Positions 1 through 8,495 of a stretch of DNA of 64,000 bases are shown here, piece after piece. The notes beneath the pieces are model-generated. The model did no database searches, was not told where the DNA came from, and saw nothing but the letters and a program-made list of their open reading frames with translations. Source of the DNA: Geothrix sp. (GTDB lineage: Bacteria; Acidobacteriota; Holophagae; Holophagales; Holophagaceae); the NCBI RefSeq assembly GCF_030219325.1, contig NZ_CP126625.1, forward strand, positions 248,001-312,000, in the 5' to 3' direction. Each line of letters begins with the position of its first letter. The first letter of the stretch is position 1. The position numbers were made by a program, and so were the translations under genes.

Positions 1-1349
1 CCAGCGGCATCGTGGGCTCCGGCTTCACCGTCACCACGCTGAACGACCAGAACAGCAGCACCGGCTACAAGGTCTTTGGCGGCTACTCGTTCAACAAGTA
101 CTTCGCCTTTGAGAGCGGCTACTTCGACCTGGGCAAGTTCGGCTACGACGCCACCACCCTGCCCGCGGGCGCCCTGAACGGCGAGATCAAGGTCAAGGGC
201 TTCAACTTCGACGCTGTCCTGAGTCTCCCCCTCACCGAGAAGTTCTCGGTGTTCGGCCGGATCGGCGTGGATCGGGCCAAGACCAGCGGCACGTTCTCGG
301 GAACGGGCTCTGTGACCGTGGCGACACCGAATCCCAGTGAGCAGGCGACCAACGTCAAGTACGGCGGCGGCCTGCAGTACGACTTCACTCCCACCATCGG
401 CATGCGTGCCGAGCTGGAGCGCTACCGCATCAACGACGCCGTCGGCGGCAAGGGCGACATCGACCTGGCCTCCATTGGCCTCCTCGTGCGCTTCGGACGG
501 ACCAGGCCGACGCCCGTCGCCTATACGCCCGCGCCTGAGCCGGTGGCCCCCGCTCCGGAACCCTACCTGGCGCCCCTCCCCGTGGTCGTACCGGCTGTCG
601 CCCGAACCGAGCAGTACTGCACCATCCTCGACCTGACCTTCGAGATTGATCGTGGCGCCATCGAGCGCGACGACCTGGAACGGCTCGCCGTGGTGGGGAC
701 CTTCCTCACCAAGTACCCCGGCACCACCGCCGTGATCGAAGGCCACACCGACAATGTCGGCACCGAGGAACACAACCTGGCCCTTTCCAAGCAGCGGGCC
801 GAGAGCGTGGTGACCTACCTGGTGGACACCGTCCACGTGGACCGCAGCCGCCTTTCGGCCGTGGGCTACGGGTACGCCCGCCCCATCGGGGACAACGCCA
901 CCGAGGAAGGCAAGCGCCAGAACCGCCGCATCAATGCCGTCGTCTCCTGCGTGACCGACATCGAGGGCCTGAAGGTCAAGCCCGCCCGGATCACCATGGC
1001 CCTGGAGATCGAGTTCGACCTGCTGAAGGACGACGTCAAGCCCGAGCATCGCGAGGAGCTCCGCAAGGTGGCCAATTTCCTGAAGGCCAATCCCGCCGTC
1101 ACCGCGACGGTGGAAGGCCACGCCGGCAAGGTCAAGACCACCGATGCCTCTGCCATGGCCATCTCCAAGCGCCGCGCCGAGAACGTCGTCACCTACCTGG
1201 TGGACAACTTCGGCATCGAGCGTTCACGGCTGACCGCGGAAGGCTTCGGCAAGACGCGCCGCTTCGCCTACAGCACCACCCTGGAGGGGCAACAGGAGAA
1301 CCGCCGCGTGAACATCATCATCAGCTACCCCGGCACCACGAAGATCTAG
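1..1349 (+). CDS. OmpA-family outer membrane protein with tandem OmpA-C domains (5' end outside window)
   Basis: Outer-membrane barrel protein expected to tether the outer membrane to peptidoglycan. The frame is open from the first base, so the start codon and signal peptide lie upstream; the GTG at 12 is an internal valine. Residues 1-165 resemble the OmpA/OprF eight-stranded barrel (NKYFAFESGYFDLGKF is typical). A Pro/Ala-rich hinge follows at about 168-198, then two OmpA-C peptidoglycan-binding domains in tandem (about 200-315 and 325-440). The first keeps GHTDN and QRAESV. In the second the Asp-bearing motif is replaced by GHAGK, although KRRAENV and QENRRV remain, so peptidoglycan binding there may be lost. 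A single OmpA-C domain is the usual arrangement. The family call is firm; loss of function in domain 2 is inference. Confidence 0.9.
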   Translation, partial: SGIVGSGFTVTTLNDQNSSTGYKVFGGYSFNKYFAFESGYFDLGKFGYDATTLPAGALNGEIKVKGFNFDAVLSLPLTEKFSVFGRIGVDRAKTSGTFSGTGSVTVATPNPSEQATNVKYGGGLQYDFTPTIGMRAELERYRINDAVGGKGDIDLASIGLLVRFGRTRPTPVAYTPAPEPVAPAPEPYLAPLPVVVPAVARTEQYCTILDLTFEIDRGAIERDDLERLAVVGTFLTKYPGTTAVIEGHTDNVGTEEHNLALSKQRAESVVTYLVDTVHVDRSRLSAVGYGYARPIGDNATEEGKRQNRRINAVVSCVTDIEGLKVKPARITMALEIEFDLLKDDVKPEHREELRKVANFLKANPAVTATVEGHAGKVKTTDASAMAISKRRAENVVTYLVDNFGIERSRLTAEGFGKTRRFAYSTTLEGQQENRRVNIIISYPGTTKI

Positions 1350-1402
1350 GAAACACCAGCACTTCAACCCCATTCGCCCTTCGGGCAGAAAGTGAACTCA
1401 CC

Positions 1403-2161
1403 ATGCGCAATTTCAGGCTCTCCCCCGCCACCGCCATCACGGCCTATGCCGCCATGATCATGGTGACCGGCGTGTCGCTCCAAGCCTCGGATGCCGACCA
1501 CAAGATCGAGCATGCCGCCAAGACCAGCTACAACTTCAAGACCTATCTCAAGGACGACAACATCAAGGTGGATTCGGCCGATGGCGTGGTCACCCTGACG
1601 GGTACCGTGGCCCGCGAGTACCACAAGTTCCTGGCCCAGGAGACCGTGGTCGGCTTGCCGGGCGTGAAGCGCGTGGACAACCAGCTGGGGGTCGTGGGCG
1701 AGCAGCCCGCCGAGCACTCCGATGGCTGGATCACCATGAAGGTGAAGACCGTGCTGGCCTTCCACAAGCATGTCAGCGCCACGGGCACGGAAGTGAACAC
1801 ACAGAACGGGGTGGTCACCCTCACGGGCAAGGCCGACACCCTGGGTGAGAAGCAGCTGACCGGGGAGTACGCCAAGGACGTGGAGGGCGTCACCGAGGTC
1901 CGCAACGACCTGGTGATCGCCAAGTCCAACCGGCGCACCATGGGCGACAAGGTGGACGATACCTCCATCACGGCCCAGGTGAAGTCGACCCTGCTGTTCC
2001 ACAAGTCCACGAGCATGCTCGCCACCAAGGTCTCCACCCTGAACGGGGTGGTCAGCCTGAACGGCGAGGCGAAGAATGCCGCTGAGCGCGATCTGGTCAC
2101 CAAGCTCGTCGAGGACATCCACGGCGTGCAGTCCGTCCACAACCGGATGACGGTGAGGTAG
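1403..2161 (+). CDS. Periplasmic triple BON-domain protein (OsmY-like)
   Basis: 252 residues with a probable signal peptide (about 1-28) followed by three BON repeats (about 35-98, 110-172 and 185-250). Each repeat carries the hallmark 'V..(D/N)G.V.L.G' strand pair, for example DGVVTLTG, NGVVTLTG and NGVVSLNG. BON domains bind phospholipid surfaces, and OsmY-type proteins are induced by osmotic or envelope stress. The ATG at 1403 is close to the preceding OmpA gene (53 bp) and a strong hairpin follows the stop, so the two may form a transcription unit. The neighbouring small stress genes fit an envelope-stress role. The substrate is unknown. Confidence 0.9.
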   Translation: MRNFRLSPATAITAYAAMIMVTGVSLQASDADHKIEHAAKTSYNFKTYLKDDNIKVDSADGVVTLTGTVAREYHKFLAQETVVGLPGVKRVDNQLGVVGEQPAEHSDGWITMKVKTVLAFHKHVSATGTEVNTQNGVVTLTGKADTLGEKQLTGEYAKDVEGVTEVRNDLVIAKSNRRTMGDKVDDTSITAQVKSTLLFHKSTSMLATKVSTLNGVVSLNGEAKNAAERDLVTKLVEDIHGVQSVHNRMTVR

Positions 2162-2172
2162 ACCCTTCCATG

Positions 2173-2202
2173 CCCGACCCCCGGAACGTTCCGGGGGTCG
2201 GG
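2173..2202. terminator. Strong GC-rich hairpin after the BON gene
   Basis: A perfect 30-bp palindrome: the left arm CCCGACCCCCGGAA meets its exact complement around a central CG, so the RNA would fold with a four-base ACGT loop. It begins 11 bp after the BON stop codon. No U-tract follows, so it could be a weak intrinsic terminator, an RNA-stabilising hairpin or a protein-binding palindrome. Confidence 0.6.
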
Positions 2203-2229
2203 GCTTCACATCCCAAGAGAGGAGCCACC

Positions 2230-2379
2230 ATGCTCTGGACCATCGCCATCATCCTGCTCGTCCTGTGGGCCCTCGGCCTCGTGAGCTCCTACACCATGGG
2301 CGGCTTCATCCACATCCTCCTGATCGTGGCCATCGTCGTCGTCCTCATCCGGCTCATCCAGGGCCGGAGGGTCCTCTAG
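2230..2379 (+). CDS. lmo0937-family membrane miniprotein
   Basis: 49-residue, almost entirely hydrophobic protein starting MLWTIAIILLVLW and ending GRRVL. It has two short membrane helices separated by a Gly/Ser turn, the layout of the lmo0937 family of small membrane proteins of unknown function. The ATG at 2230 is chosen because GAGAGGAG lies just upstream and the family begins MLWTI. An upstream in-frame ATG at 2170 would place the large hairpin inside the coding sequence and adds nothing conserved. Genes of this family often sit in stress-gene clusters like this one. Confidence 0.8.
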   Translation: MLWTIAIILLVLWALGLVSSYTMGGFIHILLIVAIVVVLIRLIQGRRVL

Positions 2380-2389
2380 GAGTGCCCTC

Positions 2390-2677
2390 ATGTTCGAGAA
2401 GCGCAAGGCCTACGAAAGCAACCTCGAAGCCCAGCTGGCGATGTGGAAGGCCGACATCGACGTGCTCCGGGCCAAGGCCGGGCGCGCGGAAGTGAGCGCC
2501 AAGGTCCAGTACGACAAGACCATCGACAGCCTTGAGCGCACCCACGCCGAGGCCGGCCAGCGCCTGCACAGCCTGCAGGAGGCCGGTGACGAGACCTGGG
2601 AAAGCCTGAAGACCGGCACCGAGAAGGCCTGGACGGAGCTCCGGGACCTGTTCCACCACTCCAGGGGAAAACACTGA
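2390..2677 (+). CDS. Small coiled-coil stress-type protein (sll1863-like)
   Basis: 95-residue, charged, helical protein with no signal peptide or membrane segment. It starts MFEKRKAYESNLEAQL and continues with heptad-like E/A/L/K patterning, as in the sll1863 family of small stress-response proteins. It lies 10 bp after the lmo0937-type gene and is probably cotranscribed with it. A structural or scaffolding role under stress is inferred only from composition and neighbours. Confidence 0.6.
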   Translation: MFEKRKAYESNLEAQLAMWKADIDVLRAKAGRAEVSAKVQYDKTIDSLERTHAEAGQRLHSLQEAGDETWESLKTGTEKAWTELRDLFHHSRGKH

Positions 2678-2743
2678 CCAGGCGCCCAGGACCCGACACA
2701 CTGCCAGCCCCCCCATCCCGACCGATCCCCCTAGGAGTCAGAC

Positions 2744-3235
2744 ATGAGCAAGCACCCCGCGCTCCTCGAGCATGAGCTGTTCAACGAGAAAACCACCATC
2801 GAGCTGGTGGCCCTGCTGAACCAGTCGCTCGCGGACACCCTCGACCTGGCCTACCAGACCAAGCAGGCCCACTGGAACGTGAAGGGGCCGAACTTCTATG
2901 GTCTGCACCTCCTCTTCGACCAGCTCTACATCCAGCTGGGCACCACCGTGGACGACATGGCCGAACGGGCCGTGGCTCTGGGTGGCCAGGCCCTGGGCAC
3001 CATCCGCGCCGCTGGGAGCGCCTCCCATCTGGAGGAGTACCCCCTGGATGCCAAGCAGAGCATGGTCCACGTGAACGCGCTCATCGACCGCTACAGCGAC
3101 TACACCAGCCGGGTCCGTCATGCCATCCGGAAGGCCGAGAAGCTCGGCGACCAGGACACGGCGGACCTCTACACCTCGGTGAGCCGCGCCATGGACAAGG
3201 CGCTGTGGATGCTGACGGCCAGCCAGGACGCCTGA
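2744..3235 (+). CDS. dps: Dps-family ferritin-like DNA protection protein
   Basis: 163 residues, the usual Dps length. The inter-subunit ferroxidase ligands are visible with canonical spacing: His43 (QAHWNVKGPNF), His55, Asp59, Asp70 and Glu74 (DDMAER). The family forms a dodecamer that oxidises Fe(II) with peroxide and shields DNA in starvation. The ATG at 2744 follows CTAGGAGTC, a good ribosome site. Its place among BON, YtxH and DUF948 genes fits a general stress block. Confidence 0.95.
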   Translation: MSKHPALLEHELFNEKTTIELVALLNQSLADTLDLAYQTKQAHWNVKGPNFYGLHLLFDQLYIQLGTTVDDMAERAVALGGQALGTIRAAGSASHLEEYPLDAKQSMVHVNALIDRYSDYTSRVRHAIRKAEKLGDQDTADLYTSVSRAMDKALWMLTASQDA

Positions 3236-3257
3236 GCCCACCCTTCTGGAGCCCGCC

Positions 3258-3647
3258 ATGCCCATCGCCCTCGAGATCACCCTCATCCTCGTCCTGATCG
3301 CCCTGGCTGTCGGCCTGGTGCCCCTGCTCCATCAGCTCCGCCGGACGGCCCAGAGCCTGGACCTCTTCCTGCTCTCCACCCGGAAGGACCTGACCCAGAT
3401 CGCCGAAGACGTGCATGCTTCCCGGCTGCGCATGGACCACCTGGCGGGCTCCCTGGCGGGCTCCCTGGGCGAACTGTCGGTCTTCGCCAAGTCGGTCGGA
3501 GAGATCGGCACCACCGTCTCGGAATGGCACGCGCGCTTTCGAAACACCATTGACTCCGCCTCCCGCAACTTCGGGGGCGTCATCGGAGGGATCAGCGCCG
3601 TGCTGGCCTTCTTCAAGAGCAGGCCCACCCCCCAAGAACCTGAATAG
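3258..3647 (+). CDS. DUF948-like membrane-anchored protein
   Basis: 129 residues: one N-terminal membrane helix (about 5-25), then a long amphipathic region (about 30-100) rich in L/S/D/E, and a second hydrophobic stretch near 105-118 (FGGVIGGISAVLAFF). This resembles DUF948 proteins, a family that often precedes YtxH genes, as here with 10 bp between. No enzymatic motif is present. A structural role at the membrane is inferred. Confidence 0.7.
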   Translation: MPIALEITLILVLIALAVGLVPLLHQLRRTAQSLDLFLLSTRKDLTQIAEDVHASRLRMDHLAGSLAGSLGELSVFAKSVGEIGTTVSEWHARFRNTIDSASRNFGGVIGGISAVLAFFKSRPTPQEPE

Positions 3648-3657
3648 GACGCCCACC

Positions 3658-3933
3658 ATGAGCGAACCCAAGACCTCCTCCTACGGCACCACCCTCCTGA
3701 CCTTCCTCGCCGGCGCCGCCGTCGGCGCGGTGGTCGTGGCCCTCACCACGCCCAAGACCGGCCCCGAACTCCGCGGCAACCTGAAGGACCTCTCCCTCCG
3801 CGCCAAGCGCCGGGCCGGGGAGTTCGCCGACGACGCGAGCGACACCTGGGACGACCTGAAGGGCCGCACCGCCCTCGCCGCAGCCGATCTCAAGCGCGGC
3901 ATGACCGACGCCGCGAACGACCTGCGCGGCTGA
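3658..3933 (+). CDS. YtxH-domain protein, copy 1
   Basis: 91 residues. An N-terminal glycine-zipper membrane helix (FLAGAAVGAVVVALTTPKTG) is followed by 'GPELRGNLKDL' and a charged amphipathic tail, the YtxH pattern. The ATG at 3658 lies 10 bp after the DUF948 stop. The protein closely resembles the other 91-residue YtxH gene at 5656-5931, with an OmpA gene between them. YtxH proteins are stress-associated and have no known biochemical activity. Confidence 0.8.
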   Translation: MSEPKTSSYGTTLLTFLAGAAVGAVVVALTTPKTGPELRGNLKDLSLRAKRRAGEFADDASDTWDDLKGRTALAAADLKRGMTDAANDLRG

Positions 3934-4058
3934 GGCCCTGACGGGCGAAGGCCCGGCCTCCGAACTCGATTTCCGCCCACTGCAAAACCAGTTTCCGGCC
4001 ACCTCCGTCCAGTCCAGGCGGGGTGGCTGCCTTCCCATGGACCCTGGAAAGGAACAGC

Positions 4059-5561
4059 ATGCACCTCTGGAAAATGATCCCCTTCATGACGGCCCTCCTG
4101 GCGGCCCAGGCCGGCACCCCGTCCACCCTTCTCACCGCCAATCCCAACCTGGTCGCCACGCCCCAGGCCCCGGCAGCCACCGTTCCCCTGTACCGGGTGA
4201 CGGTGGTGCAGGGCTCGGCCAAGGCCATCAACTACCGGAACCTGAAGCGTTCCACCGAGATCGACCTGCTGGGCACGGTCCTGGTCGCGAACGCCTCGGG
4301 AGAGGCCCGGGTGAAGAGCGAGGGCGGCGCCATCCAGATCACCGCGACGTTCAAGAACCTGCCCCCGGCCTCCTCCTTTGGCGGGGAGTTCCTGACCTAC
4401 GTCCTCTGGGGCGTGTCGCCTGAAGGGCGGGCCACCAACCTGGGCGAGGTCCTCCTCGAGCAAGGGCACGGCAAGGTGAAGGTGACGGAAAAGCTCCAGA
4501 CCTTCGGTCTGGTCGTGACCGCCGAACCCTACTTCGCCGTCACCCAGCCGAGCGACGTGGTGGTCATGGAGAACGCGATCCGCAAGGGTTCCGTGGAGCA
4601 GTTCGAGTTCATCGACGCCAAGTACGAACTGCTGAAGCGGGGCCAGTACACCCTGAACCTGGATGCCCTGGCGCCCCTGGCGATGGATGACACGACGCCC
4701 TTCGCCGTCTTCCAGGCCCGCAACGCGGTCCGGATCGCCCGGGCCTCGGGCGCCAAGTTCTACGCTCCGGAGGCCTATGGCAAGGCGATCGGCTACCTGG
4801 TGGAGGCCGAGACCAAGGACGGCTCGAAGAAGGCTCGGATCATCTCCGCCAGGGAGGCGGTCCAGAGGGCCGAGGATGCGCGCCTGATCGCCATCCAGAA
4901 GCAGGGCGTCGAGGTCGCCGCCATGGAGCGGAAGACGGCCCAGGACAAGCTGGATGCCGCCAACCAGCAGACCGCCCAGGCCACGGCCGCCGGCGATTCG
5001 GCCCGCAAGGAGAACAAGATGGCCGAGCTTGAGAATCGCACCCTGCGGGCCACGAACGAGGGCCTGTGGACCGCCAACAAGGGGCTGGAGTCCAAGAACG
5101 ATGGCCTGCAGACCAAGAACGAGGGGCTGAGAAACCAGTTGATGGTGGAGCTCAATGCCGTCCTCCAGACCCGTGCCACGGTCCGGGGCCTCATCGTGAA
5201 CATGTCCGGCGTGCTGTTCGAGAATGGGAAGGCATCGCTGCTGCCCACCGCCCGGGAGAAACTCGCCAAGATCGCCGGCATCCTCTCCACCCACAAGGGG
5301 CTGAAGATCGAGGCTGAGGGCTTCACGGACAGCAAGGGCAGCAATGCCTCCAATCAGGTCCTGTCCGAAAAGCGAGCCCAGAACACGAGGGATTACCTCG
5401 TGCAGCAGGGGGTCGCCTCGGATGCCATCAGCTTCAAGGGCTTCGGTGAGAGCCATCCCATCGCCACCAATGAAACGGCAGCCGGGCGCCAGGAGAACCG
5501 GCGCGTCGAGCTGGTGGTTTCGGGCGAGGGCCTCTCGGCCACCAAGGCCGCCGGCCTCTGA
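4059..5561 (+). CDS. OmpA-family protein with coiled-coil stalk
   Basis: 500 residues. A signal peptide (about 1-18) is followed by a globular N-terminal domain of about 150 residues that I do not recognise. A long Ala/Glu/Lys-rich coiled coil (about 225-365) contains near-repeats such as TNEGLW, SKNDGLQ and TKNEGLR, and a C-terminal OmpA-C domain (about 380-490) carries EGFTDSKGSN, SEKRAQNTRDYL and RQENRRVEL. The coiled coil probably spans the periplasm with OmpA-C gripping peptidoglycan. The ATG at 4059 is preferred: GGAAAGGAA precedes it and a hydrophobic signal follows. A 12-bp hairpin terminator follows the stop. Confidence 0.85.
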   Translation: MHLWKMIPFMTALLAAQAGTPSTLLTANPNLVATPQAPAATVPLYRVTVVQGSAKAINYRNLKRSTEIDLLGTVLVANASGEARVKSEGGAIQITATFKNLPPASSFGGEFLTYVLWGVSPEGRATNLGEVLLEQGHGKVKVTEKLQTFGLVVTAEPYFAVTQPSDVVVMENAIRKGSVEQFEFIDAKYELLKRGQYTLNLDALAPLAMDDTTPFAVFQARNAVRIARASGAKFYAPEAYGKAIGYLVEAETKDGSKKARIISAREAVQRAEDARLIAIQKQGVEVAAMERKTAQDKLDAANQQTAQATAAGDSARKENKMAELENRTLRATNEGLWTANKGLESKNDGLQTKNEGLRNQLMVELNAVLQTRATVRGLIVNMSGVLFENGKASLLPTAREKLAKIAGILSTHKGLKIEAEGFTDSKGSNASNQVLSEKRAQNTRDYLVQQGVASDAISFKGFGESHPIATNETAAGRQENRRVELVVSGEGLSATKAAGL

Positions 5562-5568
5562 AGCGGGC

Positions 5569-5596
5569 CCCGGGGGGGCCAAATGGCCCCCCCGGG
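5569..5596 (+). terminator. Intrinsic terminator-like hairpin
   Basis: A perfect 12-bp stem (CCCGGGGGGGCC with its complement) closes an AAAT loop at 5581-5584 and is followed by TTTC. It starts 8 bp after the OmpA stop codon. The stem is very stable and the U-run short. Confidence 0.7.
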
Positions 5597-5655
5597 TTTC
5601 ACCCCTGGCGCAAATGGCCAGGCCCACCATCCGCACGCCTTCCGGAGCCTTTCAC

Positions 5656-5931
5656 ATGAGCCAGAACCAAACCCCATTCCCACTCCCATCCCTGATCACC
5701 TTTCTGATGGGTGCCGCCATCGGCGCCGTCGTGGTGGCCCTCACCACGCCCAAGTCAGGTCCCCGCCTCCGGAAGGACCTGAAGGACCTGGCGCGCCGTG
5801 GCAGGGAGCGCGCCCATCGGGCCATCGAGGGCTTTCGCGGTCATGGCCCACGGTCCCGCCGGACCTATGTCTGGCACACTCCCGACGCCAAGGGTGACCA
5901 CCCGATTTCCGTGAACGATCTGCCCGGCTGA
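5656..5931 (+). CDS. YtxH-domain protein, copy 2
   Basis: 91 residues, a paralogue of 3658-3933 with the same length and a nearly identical glycine-zipper helix (FLMGAAIGAVVVALTTPKSG) followed by PRLRKDLKDL. The C-terminal half diverges and is more basic (RRGRERAHRAIEGF). The ATG at 5656 lies downstream of the OmpA terminator, so this copy probably has its own promoter. The two copies look like a local duplication flanking the OmpA gene. Confidence 0.75.
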   Translation: MSQNQTPFPLPSLITFLMGAAIGAVVVALTTPKSGPRLRKDLKDLARRGRERAHRAIEGFRGHGPRSRRTYVWHTPDAKGDHPISVNDLPG

Positions 5932-5984
5932 GCCGGATGCGAATCACCTTGCGCCCTGGAATCCGAAAGCACGAAAGGGGAGTC

Positions 5985-6845
5985 ATGATGATGGCCCTGG
6001 TTCATGGACAACGAATGGCCTACACGGATGAGGGAAAGGGATCGCCGATTCTCTTCGTCCACGGCTTTCCCTTGAATGGGGATGCCTGGTCCCGGCAGTT
6101 GGATACCTTCAAGGCCACGAACCGGGTGCTCACGCCGGATCTGCCCGGGTTCGGCGCCAGTGCGCCAGCGGCTGGCCCTGCCACCATGGCCCGGTACGCC
6201 GAGGATCTGTTCACGCTGTGTCAGCACCTGGAGACGGGTCCGGTCGTCATGGTGGGCCACTCCATGGGAGGCTACATCGCCCTGGCCTTCGCCAGGGCCT
6301 ATCCCCTCTTCCTCCGGGGCCTGGTGCTGGTGGGCACGAGGGCCGGAGGGGATCAGCCCGACGTGGCCGAGGCCCGGCGCGAGACGGCGACGAAGGTCCG
6401 GAACGGCGGCTTCGAGGCTGTCGTGAAGGGTCTGATTCCGAAGATGCTCTCGGAGACCCCTTCGAACCTAGGCATGGTCCAAGCCGTGCGCGACATCATG
6501 TGGGCGTCCAGTCCCCATGGTGTGAGCAGTGCCCTCCTGGCCCTGGCGGATCGGCCGGATCAGCGGGGCCATCTCGACGAACTCAGGATGCCGACCCTGG
6601 TGGTGACCGGGGCCGAGGACATGCTCATCCCGCCCGGCGAATCCGCGGAGCTGGCTCGGGGCATCCGTGGGGCCGAGCTGATCGTGATTCCCAAGGCTGG
6701 CCACCTCGTGGCCTATGAGCAGCCCTTGGCCTTCAACGAAGCTCTGGGAGCCTGGTTGGGGGCCCTCCAAGCCCATGGCCTGGGTCAGTCTCCGGCCAGT
6801 CTGGTTGGGTCACCCCAGGCCCCATCCCAAGGAGTTCAACCATGA
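5985..6845 (+). CDS. Alpha/beta-fold hydrolase
   Basis: 286 residues from the first of three tandem ATGs (5985, 5988, 5991), which follow AAAGGGGAG. The nucleophile elbow is GHSMGG (Ser93). The acid is probably in TGAEDMLIPP and the base His in PKAGHLV, and the oxyanion region is HGFPLNG near residue 26. No signal peptide is seen, so it is probably cytoplasmic. The fold resembles esterases and peroxidase-like hydrolases; the substrate cannot be read from sequence. The stop overlaps the next start by 4 bp (ATGA), so the two are translationally coupled. Confidence 0.88.
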   Translation: MMMALVHGQRMAYTDEGKGSPILFVHGFPLNGDAWSRQLDTFKATNRVLTPDLPGFGASAPAAGPATMARYAEDLFTLCQHLETGPVVMVGHSMGGYIALAFARAYPLFLRGLVLVGTRAGGDQPDVAEARRETATKVRNGGFEAVVKGLIPKMLSETPSNLGMVQAVRDIMWASSPHGVSSALLALADRPDQRGHLDELRMPTLVVTGAEDMLIPPGESAELARGIRGAELIVIPKAGHLVAYEQPLAFNEALGAWLGALQAHGLGQSPASLVGSPQAPSQGVQP

Positions 6846-7384
6846 ATGAACGCCACGCAGTGGTCGGCGTGTTCCTCTCCCACCTGGAGGCCGAAGGCAG
6901 CATCAAGGAACTCCAGCTGGCGGGGTACGACATGAAAAAGCTCTCCATCGTGGGAAAGGATTTCCACACGGAGGAACACGTCATCGGCTACTACAACGCC
7001 GGGGACCGCATGAAGGTATGGGGCAAGCTCGGCGCCTTCTGGGGGGGCTTCTGGGGTTTGCTGTTCGGATCCGCCATCTTCGTGGTGCCCGGCCTGGGGT
7101 CCCTGGTGGTCTTCGGGCCATTGGTGAGCTGGATCGTGGGCGCTCTGGAAGGCGCCCTCACGGCCGGCGGGCTGGGTGTGCTGGCTGCGGCCCTCTACAG
7201 CCTGGGCATCCCCAAGGACAGCTGTCTGCAATACGAGACCGCCGTCAGTTCCAACCGCTTCCTGGTGATCACTCACGGCACCCATGAAGAAGCCGCCAAG
7301 GCCAGGGGCATCCTCGAGCAGGCTGGTGCGGCACATATCGGCGTCCATGCGGAGTCCTGCCGGGAACTCGTCAGCTTCACCTAG
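6842..7384 (+). CDS. General stress protein 17M-like membrane-associated protein
   Basis: 180 residues. The N-terminal 55 resemble the general stress protein 17M (YflT) fold, in which two sequence halves each offer a ferredoxin-like strand (VVGVFLSHLEAEGSIKELQLAGYD and, near the C-terminus, RFLVITHGTHEEAAKARGIL). Between them is a glycine-rich hydrophobic hairpin (about 60-120) that would insert in the membrane. It is coupled to the upstream hydrolase by the 4-bp overlap. The function is unknown; the stress link rests on family and neighbours. Confidence 0.65.
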   Translation: MNERHAVVGVFLSHLEAEGSIKELQLAGYDMKKLSIVGKDFHTEEHVIGYYNAGDRMKVWGKLGAFWGGFWGLLFGSAIFVVPGLGSLVVFGPLVSWIVGALEGALTAGGLGVLAAALYSLGIPKDSCLQYETAVSSNRFLVITHGTHEEAAKARGILEQAGAAHIGVHAESCRELVSFT

Positions 7385-7451
7385 CTCTTCATTAGCACCA
7401 CCCGGCCGCTCCATTCGCGATCCGCCGCCGGGCTCGAAAAGAGGTTCCACC

Positions 7452-8495
7452 ATGCAAGCCCTTGTCTATCACGGTCCTGGGATTAAGGCATTAGAGGAAC
7501 GGCCGGATCCTATCCTCAAGGACGCCACGGATGCCATCGTCCGGATCACCAAAACGACCATCTGCGGCACAGACCTGCACATCATGAAGGGCGATGTCCC
7601 CACGGTGACTGCTGGACGGATTCTCGGGCACGAGGGGGTCGGCATCGTCGAACAGGTGGGTGGGAGCGTCTCGAATGTCGCGATTGGGGATCATGTCCTG
7701 ATCTCGTGCATCTCCTCCTGCGGGAGGTGCTCCAACTGCAAGGCGGGCATGTACTCCCACTGCGAGAATGGCGGTGGCTGGATCCTGGGCAACCTCATCG
7801 ACGGCACTCAGGCCGAGCTGGTCCGGATCCCCTTCGCCGACCACAGCCTGTACCCCATTCCGTCGGGAACGGACGAGGAGGCGCTCGTCATGTTGAGCGA
7901 CATCCTTCCCACAGGGTTCGAATGCGGCGTCCTCAGCGGGGCCATCAGGCCCGGAGATTCCGTGGCCATCGTCGGGGGGGGGCCCATCGGGCTGGCCACG
8001 CTCCTGACGGCGCGCTTCTATTCGCCCGCGGAGGTCATCGTGGTCGACGTGGATGACAACCGCCTCGAGGTGGCGAAGACATTCGGTGCCACCTGGGTCG
8101 TGAACAACAGCGATGGTCAGGCCGTGGAGCGCGTCATGGCGCTGACCGGGAACCGGGGCGTGGACGTGGCCATCGAGGCCATCGGCCAGGCTGCGGCCTT
8201 CGACATCTGCCAGGCCATCGTGACGGCAGGCGGGCACATTGCCAACATCGGCGTCCATGGCAAGCCCGTCCAGCTGAACCTGGACAAGCTCTGGTCGCAC
8301 AACATCACCCTGACCACCCGGCTGGTGGACACCGTCTCCACCCGCATGCTCATGAAGTCGGTGGTCGCCGGGAAGCTGCAGCCGGCGCGGCTGATCACCC
8401 ACCGGTTCGCCTTGACCGAGGTCATGAAGGCCTACGATACCTTCGGCCAGGCCAAGGAGGAGCGGGCTCTGAAGGTGATCCTGACCAATGAGTAA
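7452..8495 (+). CDS. Zinc-dependent alcohol dehydrogenase (MDR family)
   Basis: 347 residues, standard for medium-chain dehydrogenases. Catalytic zinc ligands are Cys38 (ICGTD) and the His60-Glu61 pair (GHEGVG). Structural zinc Cys residues are 90, 93, 96 and 104. The Rossmann nucleotide-binding motif is VGGGPIGL. The VDVDD acidic strand end suggests NAD(H) preference. It oxidises an alcohol or reduces an aldehyde or ketone; the closest subgroup appears to be secondary or general ADHs. The ATG at 7452 follows GAAAAGAGGTTCC. It overlaps the next gene by 8 bp. Confidence 0.9.
   Translation: MQALVYHGPGIKALEERPDPILKDATDAIVRITKTTICGTDLHIMKGDVPTVTAGRILGHEGVGIVEQVGGSVSNVAIGDHVLISCISSCGRCSNCKAGMYSHCENGGGWILGNLIDGTQAELVRIPFADHSLYPIPSGTDEEALVMLSDILPTGFECGVLSGAIRPGDSVAIVGGGPIGLATLLTARFYSPAEVIVVDVDDNRLEVAKTFGATWVVNNSDGQAVERVMALTGNRGVDVAIEAIGQAAAFDICQAIVTAGGHIANIGVHGKPVQLNLDKLWSHNITLTTRLVDTVSTRMLMKSVVAGKLQPARLITHRFALTEVMKAYDTFGQAKEERALKVILTNE

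Noticed and set aside
12-14. GTG as the start of the first OmpA gene
   Set aside because: The frame continues upstream to the window edge and the visible sequence already lies inside the barrel.
2170-2229. Start of the lmo0937-type gene at ATG 2170
   Set aside because: It would translate through a 30-bp hairpin and add a leader unlike the family; ATG 2230 has the better ribosome site.
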